Assembly: GCF_014656075.1 (NCBI RefSeq)
Contig: NZ_BNBS01000026.1
Coordinates: 17,691 to 81,690, forward strand
DNA from: Streptomyces hydrogenans
GTDB taxonomy: Bacteria; Actinomycetota; Actinomycetes; Streptomycetales; Streptomycetaceae
Direction: 5' to 3'
Length of the DNA: 64,000 bases
Part shown: piece after piece, positions 34,700 through 43,524 of the stretch
Numbering within the stretch: the first letter of the stretch is position 1
Layout: every line of letters begins with the position of its first letter
Notes under the pieces: generated by a model
The model's input: only the letters and a program-made list of their open reading frames with translations
The model's database searches: none
Told to the model about the DNA's origin: nothing
Position numbers and translations under genes: made by a program

Positions 34700-37699
34700 T
34701 CAGGGGCGGAGCGCCGTCGCCAGCTGGGAGCGGGAGCGCACGTCCAGCTTCTGGTAGATGCGGGTCAGCCGCGCCTCCACCGTCTTCACGCTCAGGAACA
34801 GCTTCGCCGCCGCCTCCTGGTTCGAGGCGCCCTGCCCCACCAGCCGGGCCAGCCGCAGCTCCGCCTCGGTCAGCGACGCCAGCGCCGTCGGGGCCTCGTC
34901 GCCGCCCGTCGCCGTCCCCGGCAGCTCACCGGCCGGGGCCTCGGTGGCCAGCGCCAACCACGGCACCGCCCCGGCCCGCTCGAAGATCGTGGCCGCCGCG
35001 TGCAGCGCCGTCTGCGCGGCCGACCGGCGCCGCCGCTTGCGCTCCACCCGGGCCAGCGCCATCAGCGCCCGCCCCTGCTCCAGCGGCAGCCCCGCCTCCG
35101 CGAACCGGGAGGCCGTGCCGGTCAGCAGCTCCGCCGCCTCGTCCGTCCGGCCCTCCGCCGCCAGGCACAGCGCCTGTGCCCGGTCGCAGCCGAGCAGCAC
35201 CGTGGACCGGCCGAGCCGCCGGGCCACCGGACGGACCTCCGCGAGCAGCGCCAGCGCGTCCTCGACGGCGTCGTGCGCGAGCAGTGCCTCCGCCAGCTCC
35301 TCGTGCCAGCGCAGCATCGAAGGGTCGACCGTGGACTGAGCCCGCTCGTCGGTCTGCACCCGGCGCAGGGTCTCCAGGGCCGCCGCCACGTCGCCGTTGA
35401 CCAGCTGGACGCGGCCCAGGGCGTACCGGCTGCGGGAGAGGAAGACCCGGTCGCCCTCCTCCTCGGACGCCTGCACGCTCCGCCGCGCGTAGCTCGCCGC
35501 CCGGCCCAGGCTGCCGCCGGCGGTCTCGGCGAGCGCCAGCGCGTACCAGGCGGGGCCGGGGGAGAGGCCGGCCTCCAGGGTGAGCGCCAGCGACTGGCCG
35601 GCGTGCGCGAGCGCCGCCGCGCACGCGCCGATCCGCGACTCGATCTCGGCGAGCGTCCGGAACAGCTCGATGGCGTCCTCGACCGAGCCGCGTCGCTGCA
35701 CCAGCGGCAGCAGTGCGTTCAGCTCGTCCCGGGCGTCCGTGAGCCGGTCGTCGAAGAGGGCGTGCCGGATCGTCAGGATCTGGGCGGCGTTGCGGATGCC
35801 CAACGGCCGTTCGGTCAGCTCCAGTTCGCGGGCGCGCGCCAGAACCGGCTCCGAGTCGGCGGTGCCCAGGGCCCGTTCCATCCGCGCCTGCACGGTCAGC
35901 GCCTGCGCGGCGGTGCGGACGTCGCCCACCGAAGCGGCGAGCGCGGCGGACTCCATCGCCGCCGTCCGGGAGCGCTCCGGATCGCCGTCGGCCAGCACGT
36001 ACTTGACGGCCAGCCGCAGCTGCACGGCGGCCCGGAGCGCGGTCGCGCCCTCCGAGTCCTCCATGGCGTGGACGTACATGTCGTCCAGGTCGGTGAGGCC
36101 CTGTCCCGCGGTGTCGAGGACCGCGAGGCGGGCCCGCACCCGGTCGGTGGGGGAGGCGTCGCGGGCGAGCAGATCCGTGGCGGCCCGCATCGCCAGGTCG
36201 GCCCGGGCGGCCCGGGCGGCCTCCTCGGCCGCGTCCACCAGTCGGGCGATGCGCCGCGCCCCGTCCCGGCCCGGCGTGGACTCGGCGGCCAGCAGGGCGA
36301 GTTCGGCGGCGAGCGCGTTGTTCCCGCGTCGCCGGGCGACCTCCGTCGCGGCCGTCACCTCGGCGGCCAGCTCCTCGTCCGGCCGGTCGGAGGCCAGCGC
36401 CCGGTGCCGTACCGCCTCCACCGGATCGTCCACGACCTCGGCCAGCGCCGCGTGCCCGGCGCTGCGCTCCGCCCAGCAGGCGTCGTGCACCAGCGTGGAG
36501 GGCAGGAGGCCCGCGGTGAAGGCGAGCGACCCGTCCTCGGCGAGCGACACCAGGCCGGCCCGCTCGGCGGCCGCGAGGTCGGCCTCCACCCTGGGCCGCC
36601 GGGCCCGCCGCACCAGCGTCGCCGAGGGGCGCAGCGCGAGCGCGGCGAGCAGCGCGGTGGCCCGGACCGGTGGGGGAGCGGCCCCCAGGAGCTGGCGGGC
36701 CAGGTCCCGGGCGCGGCCGGAGAGCGTCAGGGCCTCCGCGTGGTGCACGGGCGTGCGGGCGTCGGCGAGCGAGCGGCCGACGGCGAGCGCGAGCCGGGGG
36801 TTGCCGCCGCTGGCGCGGTGGATGCGGCCGGCCATCCGGGACGGCAGCCGGTGGTGGATGAGGAGCGCGGCGATCTCGTCGGCCTGGAGCGGTGGCACCA
36901 GGAGCAGATCGGCCTCGGACGGGACCCACAGGTGGGCGGTGTGCCCGGCGCCCGCCCGGCCCGGGTGCCCGGGCGCGCCGCCGCCGGGTTCCGGGGCGTC
37001 GGTGCCGTGGGTGTCCCCGTACGGCTCCGGCGTCTCGACCGCGATCACCCGCAGCGACGGCGGGGCGAGGTGGAGGGCGAAGCGGAGCAGGTCGGTGCTG
37101 TCGTGGTCGAGGAACTCGGCGCCGTCGACGACGAGGAGCACCGGTCCGCGGGAGGTGAGCGTGCGCAGGATGCGGGCGATGCCCAGGCGCAGGGCGATCG
37201 GGTCCCAGCCGCCCTGCTGGATGGGCGCCTCGCGGCAGAGCATGGCGACGGCGGTGCGCTGCGGTCCCGGCAGGTCGTCGAAGACGCCGGAGGCGAAGAC
37301 CCCGGACGGCAGCGTGCCGGGGCCGCCGGGGGCGACGGTCGCGGGGATGCCGGCCGGGCCGTCCTCGACGGCGGGGGCCGGTTCGGCGCGCGGTCCGGGC
37401 CGGGTGACGGTGGTCGCCACGGAGGCGACCAGCGCGGCCGCTGCGGCGCCCGGTATCGCGCGGTCGGCGAGGAGGGCGGCGAGCCACAGCACGGTCTCGC
37501 CGCGGGCCGCGGCGCGGGCGCCGGCGGCGAGGGCGACCTCGGTCTTGCCGACGCCGGCGGGGCCCGTGAGGAGGGCGCGGCCGCGGGCGTGGAGAACGGA
37601 TTCGAGTCGGGCGAGCAGCTCCTCGCGGCCCACCGGGGCCGGCGGCCCGGCCGCTCCGGGAGCGCGTGCGGGCAGGGGGCCGTGCGGAACCGTCGTCAC
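34700..37699 (-). CDS. Large LuxR-type (LAL) transcriptional regulator
   Basis: The protein has 999 residues and starts at GTG with GGAGG about ten bases upstream. An N-terminal ATPase domain has Walker A LTGPAGVGKTEVALA (about 45) and Walker B VLLVVDGAEFLDHDS (about 205). A long TPR-like helical middle (400-880) follows. The C-terminus carries a LuxR HTH: LTEAELRLARLVGQGASNQE then AAAKLFLSVKTVEARLTRIY. LAL (MalT-like) regulators sense a ligand through the middle region and hydrolyse ATP to switch on their targets, often in antibiotic clusters. No cluster adjoins here, so the target is unknown. The subtilisin gene 210 bp upstream on the same strand is a separate unit. Confidence 0.92.
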   Translation of the reverse strand: MTTVPHGPLPARAPGAAGPPAPVGREELLARLESVLHARGRALLTGPAGVGKTEVALAAGARAAARGETVLWLAALLADRAIPGAAAAALVASVATTVTRPGPRAEPAPAVEDGPAGIPATVAPGGPGTLPSGVFASGVFDDLPGPQRTAVAMLCREAPIQQGGWDPIALRLGIARILRTLTSRGPVLLVVDGAEFLDHDSTDLLRFALHLAPPSLRVIAVETPEPYGDTHGTDAPEPGGGAPGHPGRAGAGHTAHLWVPSEADLLLVPPLQADEIAALLIHHRLPSRMAGRIHRASGGNPRLALAVGRSLADARTPVHHAEALTLSGRARDLARQLLGAAPPPVRATALLAALALRPSATLVRRARRPRVEADLAAAERAGLVSLAEDGSLAFTAGLLPSTLVHDACWAERSAGHAALAEVVDDPVEAVRHRALASDRPDEELAAEVTAATEVARRRGNNALAAELALLAAESTPGRDGARRIARLVDAAEEAARAARADLAMRAATDLLARDASPTDRVRARLAVLDTAGQGLTDLDDMYVHAMEDSEGATALRAAVQLRLAVKYVLADGDPERSRTAAMESAALAASVGDVRTAAQALTVQARMERALGTADSEPVLARARELELTERPLGIRNAAQILTIRHALFDDRLTDARDELNALLPLVQRRGSVEDAIELFRTLAEIESRIGACAAALAHAGQSLALTLEAGLSPGPAWYALALAETAGGSLGRAASYARRSVQASEEEGDRVFLSRSRYALGRVQLVNGDVAAALETLRRVQTDERAQSTVDPSMLRWHEELAEALLAHDAVEDALALLAEVRPVARRLGRSTVLLGCDRAQALCLAAEGRTDEAAELLTGTASRFAEAGLPLEQGRALMALARVERKRRRRSAAQTALHAAATIFERAGAVPWLALATEAPAGELPGTATGGDEAPTALASLTEAELRLARLVGQGASNQEAAAKLFLSVKTVEARLTRIYQKLDVRSRSQLATALRP

Positions 37700-37909
37700 C
37701 TGGTCGCCACCTCCGCCCGTGGGCCCCGCCCATGAGCCCTGCGCAGAGGATACGGAGCCGGGGCGCTCCGTCCAGGCCCCTTGTCCGGCATGCGGACACG
37801 CCGCACCGCGCGGTCGCGCTCCCACGCGCCAGGACGCGCCCGTGGTGTAGACCACGAGCGCGTCGCTGACCAGCAATGATGCTGATGTGGGGGGTGGTTG
37901 AGCGGTGGA

Positions 37910-39739
37910 TCAGAAGGTGAGGCTCCACGAGTCGATGTAGCCGGTGTCACCCGTGGCCACATCGCGCACCTGGAGCTTCCAGGTGCCGTTGGCGACCTCG
38001 CTGGAGGCGTCGACGGTGTACGTCGCGAGGACGTTGTCGGCGCTGTCCGAGGAGGAGGACGCCTTCAGGTTGCGCACCGTGCCGTCGGGGGCGACCAGGT
38101 CGACGACCAGGTCCCCGCGCCAGGTGTGCTTGATGTCCACGCCGACCTTGAGGGCGGCGGGGGCGTTGCCGGTGCGGCCGGTGACGGCGATCGAGGACGA
38201 CACGGTGGTGTTGTCGGAGATCGTGACGTCGTTGGCGTTGGTGAAGACGGTGCCCGGCTGGGTGGTGCCGGTGACCGAGTTCACGGTCTTGGCCGCGTCG
38301 GCGATGCCGGAGCCGCAGCCGCCGGTGCAGGCACCGGGCAGCGGGCGGGCGTTGCTCTTGATCGCCGACTCGATCTCGGCCGGGGTGAGGGTGCTCTTGG
38401 CCGACTTCATGAGGGCGGCGAGACCGGCGATGTGCGGCGCGGCCATGGAGGTGCCCTGGTAGGGCTTGTAGTTCTCGGTCGACTGGGTCGTCGCACCCGA
38501 GTTCAGCGTGGAGTAGATCGCGTTCTCGGGCGTGGTGACGGTGCCGGGCGTGTCCGTGGCGTTGCGGGTCTCGCCGCCGGGGGCGGACACGTCCACGAGG
38601 GTGCCGTAGTTGGAGTAGTACGACCGGGCGCCGGCGCGGTTGGTCGACGCCACGGTGATGACGTTCGAGCAGTTCGCGGGCGTGAAGCCGGAGGTGTTGG
38701 CGTTGCTGTTGCCCGCGGCGACGACGACGGTGGTACCGCGCGAGACGGCGCCGTTGATCGCGGTCTGGTAGACGCTCGGGCAGGTGGAGCTGGCGCCGCC
38801 CAGGCTCAGGTTGATGACCTTGGCCGGGGTGGGGTTGGCCGGGACGCCCGACACGGTGCCGCCGGAGGCCCAGGTGATGGCGTCGGCGATGTCGGAGGAC
38901 GAGCCGCCGCACTTGCCGAGCACCCGCACGGGCTGGATCTTCGCGTTGTACGCGATGCCCGCGATGCCCTTGGAGTTGTGGGTGACCGCGGCGATGGTGC
39001 CCGCCACGTGGGTGCCGTGCCAGGAGGAGCTGGACGCCGTGGAGCCGGTGCCGCACTCGCCGGCGGTGGCGTTCCAGTCGCCCTCGTCCTTGGAGTCCGC
39101 GTCGCGGCCGTTGCCGTCGCGGGCGTCGGCGGAGCTGGAGATGAAGTCGTAGCCGGCGACGACGTTGGACGCGAGGTCCGAGTGGGCCGCGTAGCCGGTG
39201 TCGATGACGGCGACGGTGACGCCGGAGCCGGTCGTCTTGTCCCAGGCGGACGGAACGTTCATGCCGCCGGTGGCCTCGACGAGGTCCCACTGCTTGGCGT
39301 AGTCGGTGTCGTTCGGGGTCACGGCCATGGCGTAGGCGCGGATGTCCGGCTCGACGGTGGCGACGGACGGGTCGGCGCGGAAGGCGGCCATGACCTCGTT
39401 CACGTCCTGCGTCGTGGCGGAGTCGCCCAGGTCGACCAGGGCGCCGCCGCCGGAGAGGCGGCGCTCGAAGGCGAGCCGCTCGCCCGTCTTCGCGGCCTTC
39501 TCGGCGGTGTCGGTCTTCGCCGCCGCGTTGGAACCGGCCTCGGGGGCCTGGCTCTTGTAGGTGACGATGACCTTCTCGACGGGGGCGCTGGGGAGCGCCT
39601 TCATCGCCTGCGAAGCCGGAGCCGGCTTCGGGGAGGGAGCGGCCGGGGCGGCGGCGAACGCCCCGGTGGTCGTGGCAGCGGCACCGATGATCGCGGCGGT
39701 GGCGACCACGGATATGACTCTCCGCCTGGAACCGTTCAA
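37910..39739 (-). CDS. Secreted S8 (subtilisin-like) protease with proprotein-convertase P domain
   Basis: The protein has 609 residues. The start is apparently TTG at 39739 with AAGGG nine bases upstream; no ATG or GTG gives a complete signal peptide. Residues 1-30 form the signal peptide, 50-140 an inhibitor-I9 propeptide (KVIVTYKSQAP, VATVEPDIRAYAM), and 150-475 the catalytic domain. Its triad is in VAVIDTGYAAHSD, SSWHGTHVAGTIA and YQGTSMAAPHIAG, with the oxyanion Asn in VVVAAGNSNAN. Residues 500-609 are a P/homoB domain (HTWRGDLVVDLVAPDGT, GTWKLQVRDVATGDTG). It will be an extracellular, probably calcium-stabilised endoprotease active on exogenous protein or during mycelial lysis. Confidence 0.93.
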   Translation of the reverse strand: MNGSRRRVISVVATAAIIGAAATTTGAFAAAPAAPSPKPAPASQAMKALPSAPVEKVIVTYKSQAPEAGSNAAAKTDTAEKAAKTGERLAFERRLSGGGALVDLGDSATTQDVNEVMAAFRADPSVATVEPDIRAYAMAVTPNDTDYAKQWDLVEATGGMNVPSAWDKTTGSGVTVAVIDTGYAAHSDLASNVVAGYDFISSSADARDGNGRDADSKDEGDWNATAGECGTGSTASSSSWHGTHVAGTIAAVTHNSKGIAGIAYNAKIQPVRVLGKCGGSSSDIADAITWASGGTVSGVPANPTPAKVINLSLGGASSTCPSVYQTAINGAVSRGTTVVVAAGNSNANTSGFTPANCSNVITVASTNRAGARSYYSNYGTLVDVSAPGGETRNATDTPGTVTTPENAIYSTLNSGATTQSTENYKPYQGTSMAAPHIAGLAALMKSAKSTLTPAEIESAIKSNARPLPGACTGGCGSGIADAAKTVNSVTGTTQPGTVFTNANDVTISDNTTVSSSIAVTGRTGNAPAALKVGVDIKHTWRGDLVVDLVAPDGTVRNLKASSSSDSADNVLATYTVDASSEVANGTWKLQVRDVATGDTGYIDSWSLTF

Positions 39740-40317
39740 AGTGGTTGGCCCTTTCGATTACGACGTGGTTGCGGGCAGTGGCGGCGGCGCGGGAGTCGCG
39801 GTGCGAAGTGGGGTCGCGGCCGTGGTCCCTGGGCTGGGGGGCCCGTGCGCCGCCACCGGCGCCGACGGCCCGGGTCAAGGCCGTCACCGGCGGCGATCTC
39901 CCCGCATGCACCTGTCAGGTGCGCTGCGGGGGATGATATCCGCCGGTGCGGAGGACAGTAGGGAACGGGGAGGTGAACGCGATACGGGGAAAACCCTTGT
40001 CACCCCTCACGGGTGGGGAGGGGGTCCCCCGCCGGAGCCGCCCGACCCCGGCCGGCGAGGCGCCCGCGCCCCGGTCCGACCGGCCCCGCGCCCCCTTTCC
40101 GTACGCGTGACCGCCCCGATCCGACCCGCTCGCGGGCACGCGGGCGGGCGCCGGGCGAGGACGCGGGGGTGGCGGGGGCGCGAGGGGCGGGCGCCGCTCC
40201 TCCGGCGAAGGGGGCGAGGGGCGGCGCGAGGCGTGGACGTCGCTCATCCCGCGAAGGGGGCGGGGGGTTGCTTCGTCAGCCTCTCGGGGGAGTGGGGGCC
40301 GCCGCCTCCGTCCGGGC
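39740..40317. other. 578-bp intergenic region, no gene found
   Basis: Contains the promoter side of the subtilisin gene and downstream sequence of the GNAT gene. The part 40150-40300 is a G-rich low-complexity stretch with imperfect GGCGAAGGGGGCGAGGGGCG-type repeats. Open frames here lack start context and codon bias. Confidence 0.6.
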
Positions 40318-41184
40318 TCAGCCGAGTTCGAGGGTCGTGACGCCGAAGACGCGGTCCACGGCGACCGGTCGGACCGGGGCCGTGTACATGCGGGCCGTCT
40401 CGAAGGTGGGGGTGAGGCCGCGGTCCTCGGCGAGCCGGGCCGCCGCCGGGTTGGTCTCCGGCATGTCGACGGCGATCGACCGCGCGCCGAAGCCCCGCGC
40501 CTCCTCGGCCAGCGCGTCGAGCAGCGCCGCCGCGTCCGCCGGGCCGTCCGCGAACAGCGGCCCCACGCGCGCCTCGTCCTGGCAGGGCCGTACGACGCCG
40601 TAGCCGGTCACCCGGCCGTCCACCACCCTCGCGAGGGCGCGGTGCCCGGGGGTCGTGAGCCAGGCGGCGAGGAACCGGGGGCGTTCGGCGTGGTGGCAGG
40701 CGGAGTCGTACGCGGCGAGGAGCGCGGGATCGACCCGTGCGGCCGGCACCACCCCGGCCACCGGGCCCTCCGGGACCGGTACTTCTCCGACATAGCGGGC
40801 GGTCCGATAGGCGGTCGTGAACCCGGAGCGCCGGTAGTTGTCCTGCTGCGCGGGCACCCCGTCGAGTCCCACGGCCCGCCCGCCCGCGTGGGCGAGTCCG
40901 GCCCGCCAGGTGGCCAGCCCGAGCCCCCGTCCGCGCAGTTCGGGCCGGACGAGGTAGAAGCCGAGGAAGGCGTACGCGTCCCCGTAGGTCACCACCGAGA
41001 CGGCGGAGACCGGCTCGCCGTCGACCCGCCCGAGGAAGAAGCCGTCCGGATCCTGCGCGAAGAAGGCGTCCCCGTCCGCCCGACCGGGATTCCACCCCTC
41101 CTCGGCGGCCCAGCCCTGCACGAGCTCCCACTCGGCGCGGCTGGCGGGAGCGACGGTGATCGGACCGGAGGACGGGGAGGTCAT
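40318..41184 (-). CDS. GNAT-family N-acetyltransferase, two-domain
   Basis: The protein has 288 residues. I chose the ATG at 41184 because AAAGG lies eight bases upstream; the longer reading has none. The N-terminal GNAT domain (about 10-130) has the acetyl-CoA loop as VRPELRGRGLGLATW preceded by AYAFLGFYLV. A second, degenerate GNAT-like half (about 145-280) carries GYGVVRPCQDEARVGPLFAD and RSIAVDMPETNPAAARLAED. The tandem arrangement matches YitH/HolE-like (acetyltransf_18-containing) GNATs. Substrate unknown. It lies 150 bp downstream of the SPFH/NAD-kinase-like pair on the same strand. Confidence 0.85.
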   Translation of the reverse strand: MTSPSSGPITVAPASRAEWELVQGWAAEEGWNPGRADGDAFFAQDPDGFFLGRVDGEPVSAVSVVTYGDAYAFLGFYLVRPELRGRGLGLATWRAGLAHAGGRAVGLDGVPAQQDNYRRSGFTTAYRTARYVGEVPVPEGPVAGVVPAARVDPALLAAYDSACHHAERPRFLAAWLTTPGHRALARVVDGRVTGYGVVRPCQDEARVGPLFADGPADAAALLDALAEEARGFGARSIAVDMPETNPAAARLAEDRGLTPTFETARMYTAPVRPVAVDRVFGVTTLELG

Positions 41185-41334
41185 GGGGGAGCCTTTCGTA
41201 TGACACCGCACACCAAATCGGTCAAAGCGCCCCACCCTAGCGCCTCCTGGGGCCCCTTCCGGAGGGCGCCGATCGATTCCGGCCGCCCCCGCCGGCCGGG
41301 CCCGGCGCGCGGCCGGGTCCCCGGGCGGGACAGA

Positions 41335-42237
41335 TCAGGTCACCAGGCGCAGGCGGGTGTCGGCGACGGACAGACGGACGGTCTGGCCCCAGGTCAGGTC
41401 GAGGGCGTCGGACTCGACGCCGTCGCCGAAGGCGACGAGGCGGTCGGACTCGACGGTGAGGCGCAGGTCCTGCCCGGGACCGAGCAGCCCTTCGACCCGG
41501 CGCGTGCCGGTCGTCGGGGAGGGCCACGCCTCGCGGACGAACCAGGCGAGCCGGGGCTCCGCCGGCCCGGGCAGCGCCAGCGCGCTGGAACGCTGCTGCC
41601 AGAGCGAGCGGAGCCAGCCGGTGGCACCGGTGCCGGTGCCGGCCAGCACCCCCGAGGACGCCTGGGGTTCGGGGCCGGGGTCGTCGCCGCCCGCCGCGTC
41701 CAGGGTGTAGCGGGCCGTCTGGTGGCCCGGCGGGCCCACGTAGATCTCGTTCAGGGCGAGCAGCCGCTGGCCGTCGTCCGTGGCCGCCGCGACCATGGTC
41801 AGCTCGTCGACCGCCGTTCCCGGCCCGGCCGCGTGCGGCAGCAGTCGGCGGGCGTCCGCGGGCCGGTGCCGGACGAGCACGCCGGGGTTGCGCCCGGGGT
41901 CGGCGTCCACGCCGACGACGGGCTGCCCGGCGAGGTACTTGGCGGTGTTGGCGACCAGCCCGTCCTGGCCGACCACCACGACCACGTCCTCCGGCCCGAA
42001 GAGGAACCGGTCCAGATCGGCGCGTTCCACCCGGGTCTGTCGCCAGGCCAGCGGCACGGCGGCGGCGACCGCCGCGAGCGCCCGCCGCGCACGGTCGTGC
42101 CGCTCGCGGACCTCGTCGGCCGAGCGGCCGCGGGCCGCGAGGAAGAACGCGGCCTGCCCGTGCGTCCCGTGCCGGGCGAGCAGCTCCTCGTACTCCGTCC
42201 TGCGGTGCACGAGGACCGCCCGCGGCGCGAGGCTCAC
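41335..42237 (-). CDS. NAD(+) kinase-like protein coupled to an SPFH gene
   Basis: The protein has 300 residues and starts at GTG on a GTGA overlap with the SPFH stop. It follows the ATP-NAD kinase pattern: VVVVVGQDGLVANTAKYLAG corresponds to the GGDG loop with the second glycine as Gln; ALNEIYVGPPGHQTARYTLD matches the NE/D motif; SSGVLAGTGTGATGWLRSLW matches the TPTGSTAY region. The diagnostic aspartate and most backbone glycines remain, so activity is possible but altered. Conserved SPFH plus NAD-kinase-like pairs hint at a membrane-associated function in which NAD(P) level or sensing matters. A hairpin at about 41292-41316 may end the transcript. Confidence 0.72.
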   Translation of the reverse strand: MSLAPRAVLVHRRTEYEELLARHGTHGQAAFFLAARGRSADEVRERHDRARRALAAVAAAVPLAWRQTRVERADLDRFLFGPEDVVVVVGQDGLVANTAKYLAGQPVVGVDADPGRNPGVLVRHRPADARRLLPHAAGPGTAVDELTMVAAATDDGQRLLALNEIYVGPPGHQTARYTLDAAGGDDPGPEPQASSGVLAGTGTGATGWLRSLWQQRSSALALPGPAEPRLAWFVREAWPSPTTGTRRVEGLLGPGQDLRLTVESDRLVAFGDGVESDALDLTWGQTVRLSVADTRLRLVT

Positions 42238-43244
42238 GCGCCCGTCCCGCCGCTGCCGCCGAGCTTCGCGAGGAGGCCGGTGAGGACGTCGGGGGAGAGG
42301 GTGAGGTGCTCGATCCGGGGCAGCTGCTCGGCGGCCCGGGCGAGCGCCCGGGCGTGCAGGACGGCCGGCTCGGCCGCCGCGTGCGCCTGGAGCCACGCCG
42401 TCTGCGCGGCGGCCCAGGCCTCGCCGACCTCGCGCGCCGCCTCCGCCTCGGCCCGCGCCAGACGCACCTTCCGCACGGCCTCGGCCTCTGCCCGCACCGC
42501 GTCCGCGGCGGCGGACTCCTCCGCCTCGCGGCGCGCGTTGGTGCCGCGCTGCTCGACGAGCCGCTCCTCCTGGCGGGCCAGCTCGATCTTGCTGGCCAGC
42601 TCGTTCTCCGCGATCGTCCGCTCCCGCTCGACCGCCACCGCGCGCCGCTCGTACGTGGCCCGGTCGGCCTCCTGCTGGATCTGCTCGCGCGCCGGGGTGC
42701 GCAGGGCGCGCTCGACCTCGGGCTCGGGGCGGAGCGCGATCACGCGGACCGCGACCACCTCGATGCCGGTGGCCGGCAGCCGCGGTTCGGCGGCCAGCCC
42801 GTCCGTGATCCGCTCCCGCACCGCCGCCACGCCGTCCACCAGCGCCCGGGCGAGCGGGGTGCGCGCGAGGACGTCGAGGGCGTGCTGCTGGGCGGTCTCG
42901 GTCAGCAGCGTCGCGATCTGCTCCAGCGGGGTGCCCCGCCAGACCCCGGTGTCGGGGTCGATGGAGAAGTCGAGCCGCGCGGCGGCCGTCGCCGGGTCCC
43001 CTATCCGGTACGTGACGGTGGACTGCACGCTCACGTCCTGGAAGTCCGCGGTGCGCGCGTGGAAGGCCATGGCCAGCTCGCGGTCGTCCACCGGCACCTC
43101 GGACAGTGCCGCGCTCCGCGGCCGGAACCAGAAGCTGAGTCCGGCCCCGTCGTGCGCGAGCCGCCCGCCGCGCATGTGCCGGACGTGGGCGGTGGGCGCG
43201 GAGCGCAGGTGGCGCCAGCCTGCCCGCCGGGTGATGTCGGCCAT
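42234..43244 (-). CDS. SPFH/band-7 domain protein
   Basis: The protein has 336 residues and starts at an ATG with AAGGGGG about eight bases upstream. The SPFH domain spans about 15-200 (LSFWFRPRSAALSEVPVDDR, FQDVSVQSTVTYRIGDP, LPATGIEVVAVRVIALRPEP). A charged coiled coil (EIQQEADRATYE-like, ERTIAENELASKIELARQEE, ARREAEESAAADAVRAEAEA) fills 210-290, typical of flotillin/stomatin-like scaffolds. It has no N-terminal membrane helix. It is translationally coupled to the NAD-kinase-like gene. Two copies of a 22-bp repeated site directly upstream suggest specific repression. Confidence 0.82.
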   Translation of the reverse strand: MADITRRAGWRHLRSAPTAHVRHMRGGRLAHDGAGLSFWFRPRSAALSEVPVDDRELAMAFHARTADFQDVSVQSTVTYRIGDPATAAARLDFSIDPDTGVWRGTPLEQIATLLTETAQQHALDVLARTPLARALVDGVAAVRERITDGLAAEPRLPATGIEVVAVRVIALRPEPEVERALRTPAREQIQQEADRATYERRAVAVERERTIAENELASKIELARQEERLVEQRGTNARREAEESAAADAVRAEAEAVRKVRLARAEAEAAREVGEAWAAAQTAWLQAHAAAEPAVLHARALARAAEQLPRIEHLTLSPDVLTGLLAKLGGSGGTGA

Positions 43245-43256
43245 GAGAGAACCCCC

Positions 43257-43312
43257 TTGTCGTCACCATGACGATAGAGCCGGAGGTCGGTTGTCGTCAA
43301 GGTGACGCTAAG
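43257..43312. promoter_or_regulatory. Duplicated operator-like site upstream of the SPFH gene
   Basis: Two 22-bp copies begin TTGTCGTCA (43257 and 43291), each continuing to TGACG and then an A/C plus TA. Each is an imperfect palindrome TCGTCA-N3-TGACG, and they are spaced 34 bp (about three helical turns) apart. This fits cooperative binding by a dimeric repressor. Confidence 0.5.
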
Positions 43313-43323
43313 AGGGTTTTGGG

Positions 43324-43471
43324 GTGGAGGAGAGGGGGAGGGGCGGAGGGTGCTGCCGGGGTGGAGGAGAGGGGGAGGGGAGGAGGGTGCTGTCGGGGTG
43401 GAGGAGAGGGGGAGGGGTGGAGGGTGCTGTCGGGGTGGAGGAGAGGGGGAGGGGGGGAGGGGCGCAGGGCC
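43324..43471. repeat. 37-bp tandem repeat (minisatellite), four units
   Basis: Units begin at 43324, 43361, 43398 and 43435, each starting GTGGAGGAGAGGGGGAGGGG and (units 1-3) ending GGAGGGTGCTG plus CCGGG or TCGGG. The purine-rich strand bias is extreme. It lies between the DMT-operon terminator and the SPFH operators and is not within a gene. Confidence 0.9.
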
Positions 43472-43497
43472 GGGGAGGACCCCCTCCCCGGCCCTGC
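43464..43497 (-). terminator. Strong hairpin terminator of the DMT/PAP2 operon
   Basis: A 15-bp perfect stem (GCAGGGCCGGGGAGG with its complement) has the loop ACCC. It lies 28 bases after the transporter stop and overlaps the end of the minisatellite. Confidence 0.75.
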
Positions 43498-43524
43498 CGG
43501 GCGGGCGGGGTCCCGCCCCGCCCG

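Noticed and set aside
41335..43269. Single 644-residue protein covering the NAD-kinase-like region and upstream
   Set aside because: The upstream half is out of frame with the SPFH gene, which has clear family sequence; a GTGA overlap marks the true start.
43324..43471. CRISPR array
   Set aside because: The units abut with no unique spacers and are not palindromic; no cas genes nearby. It is a minisatellite.
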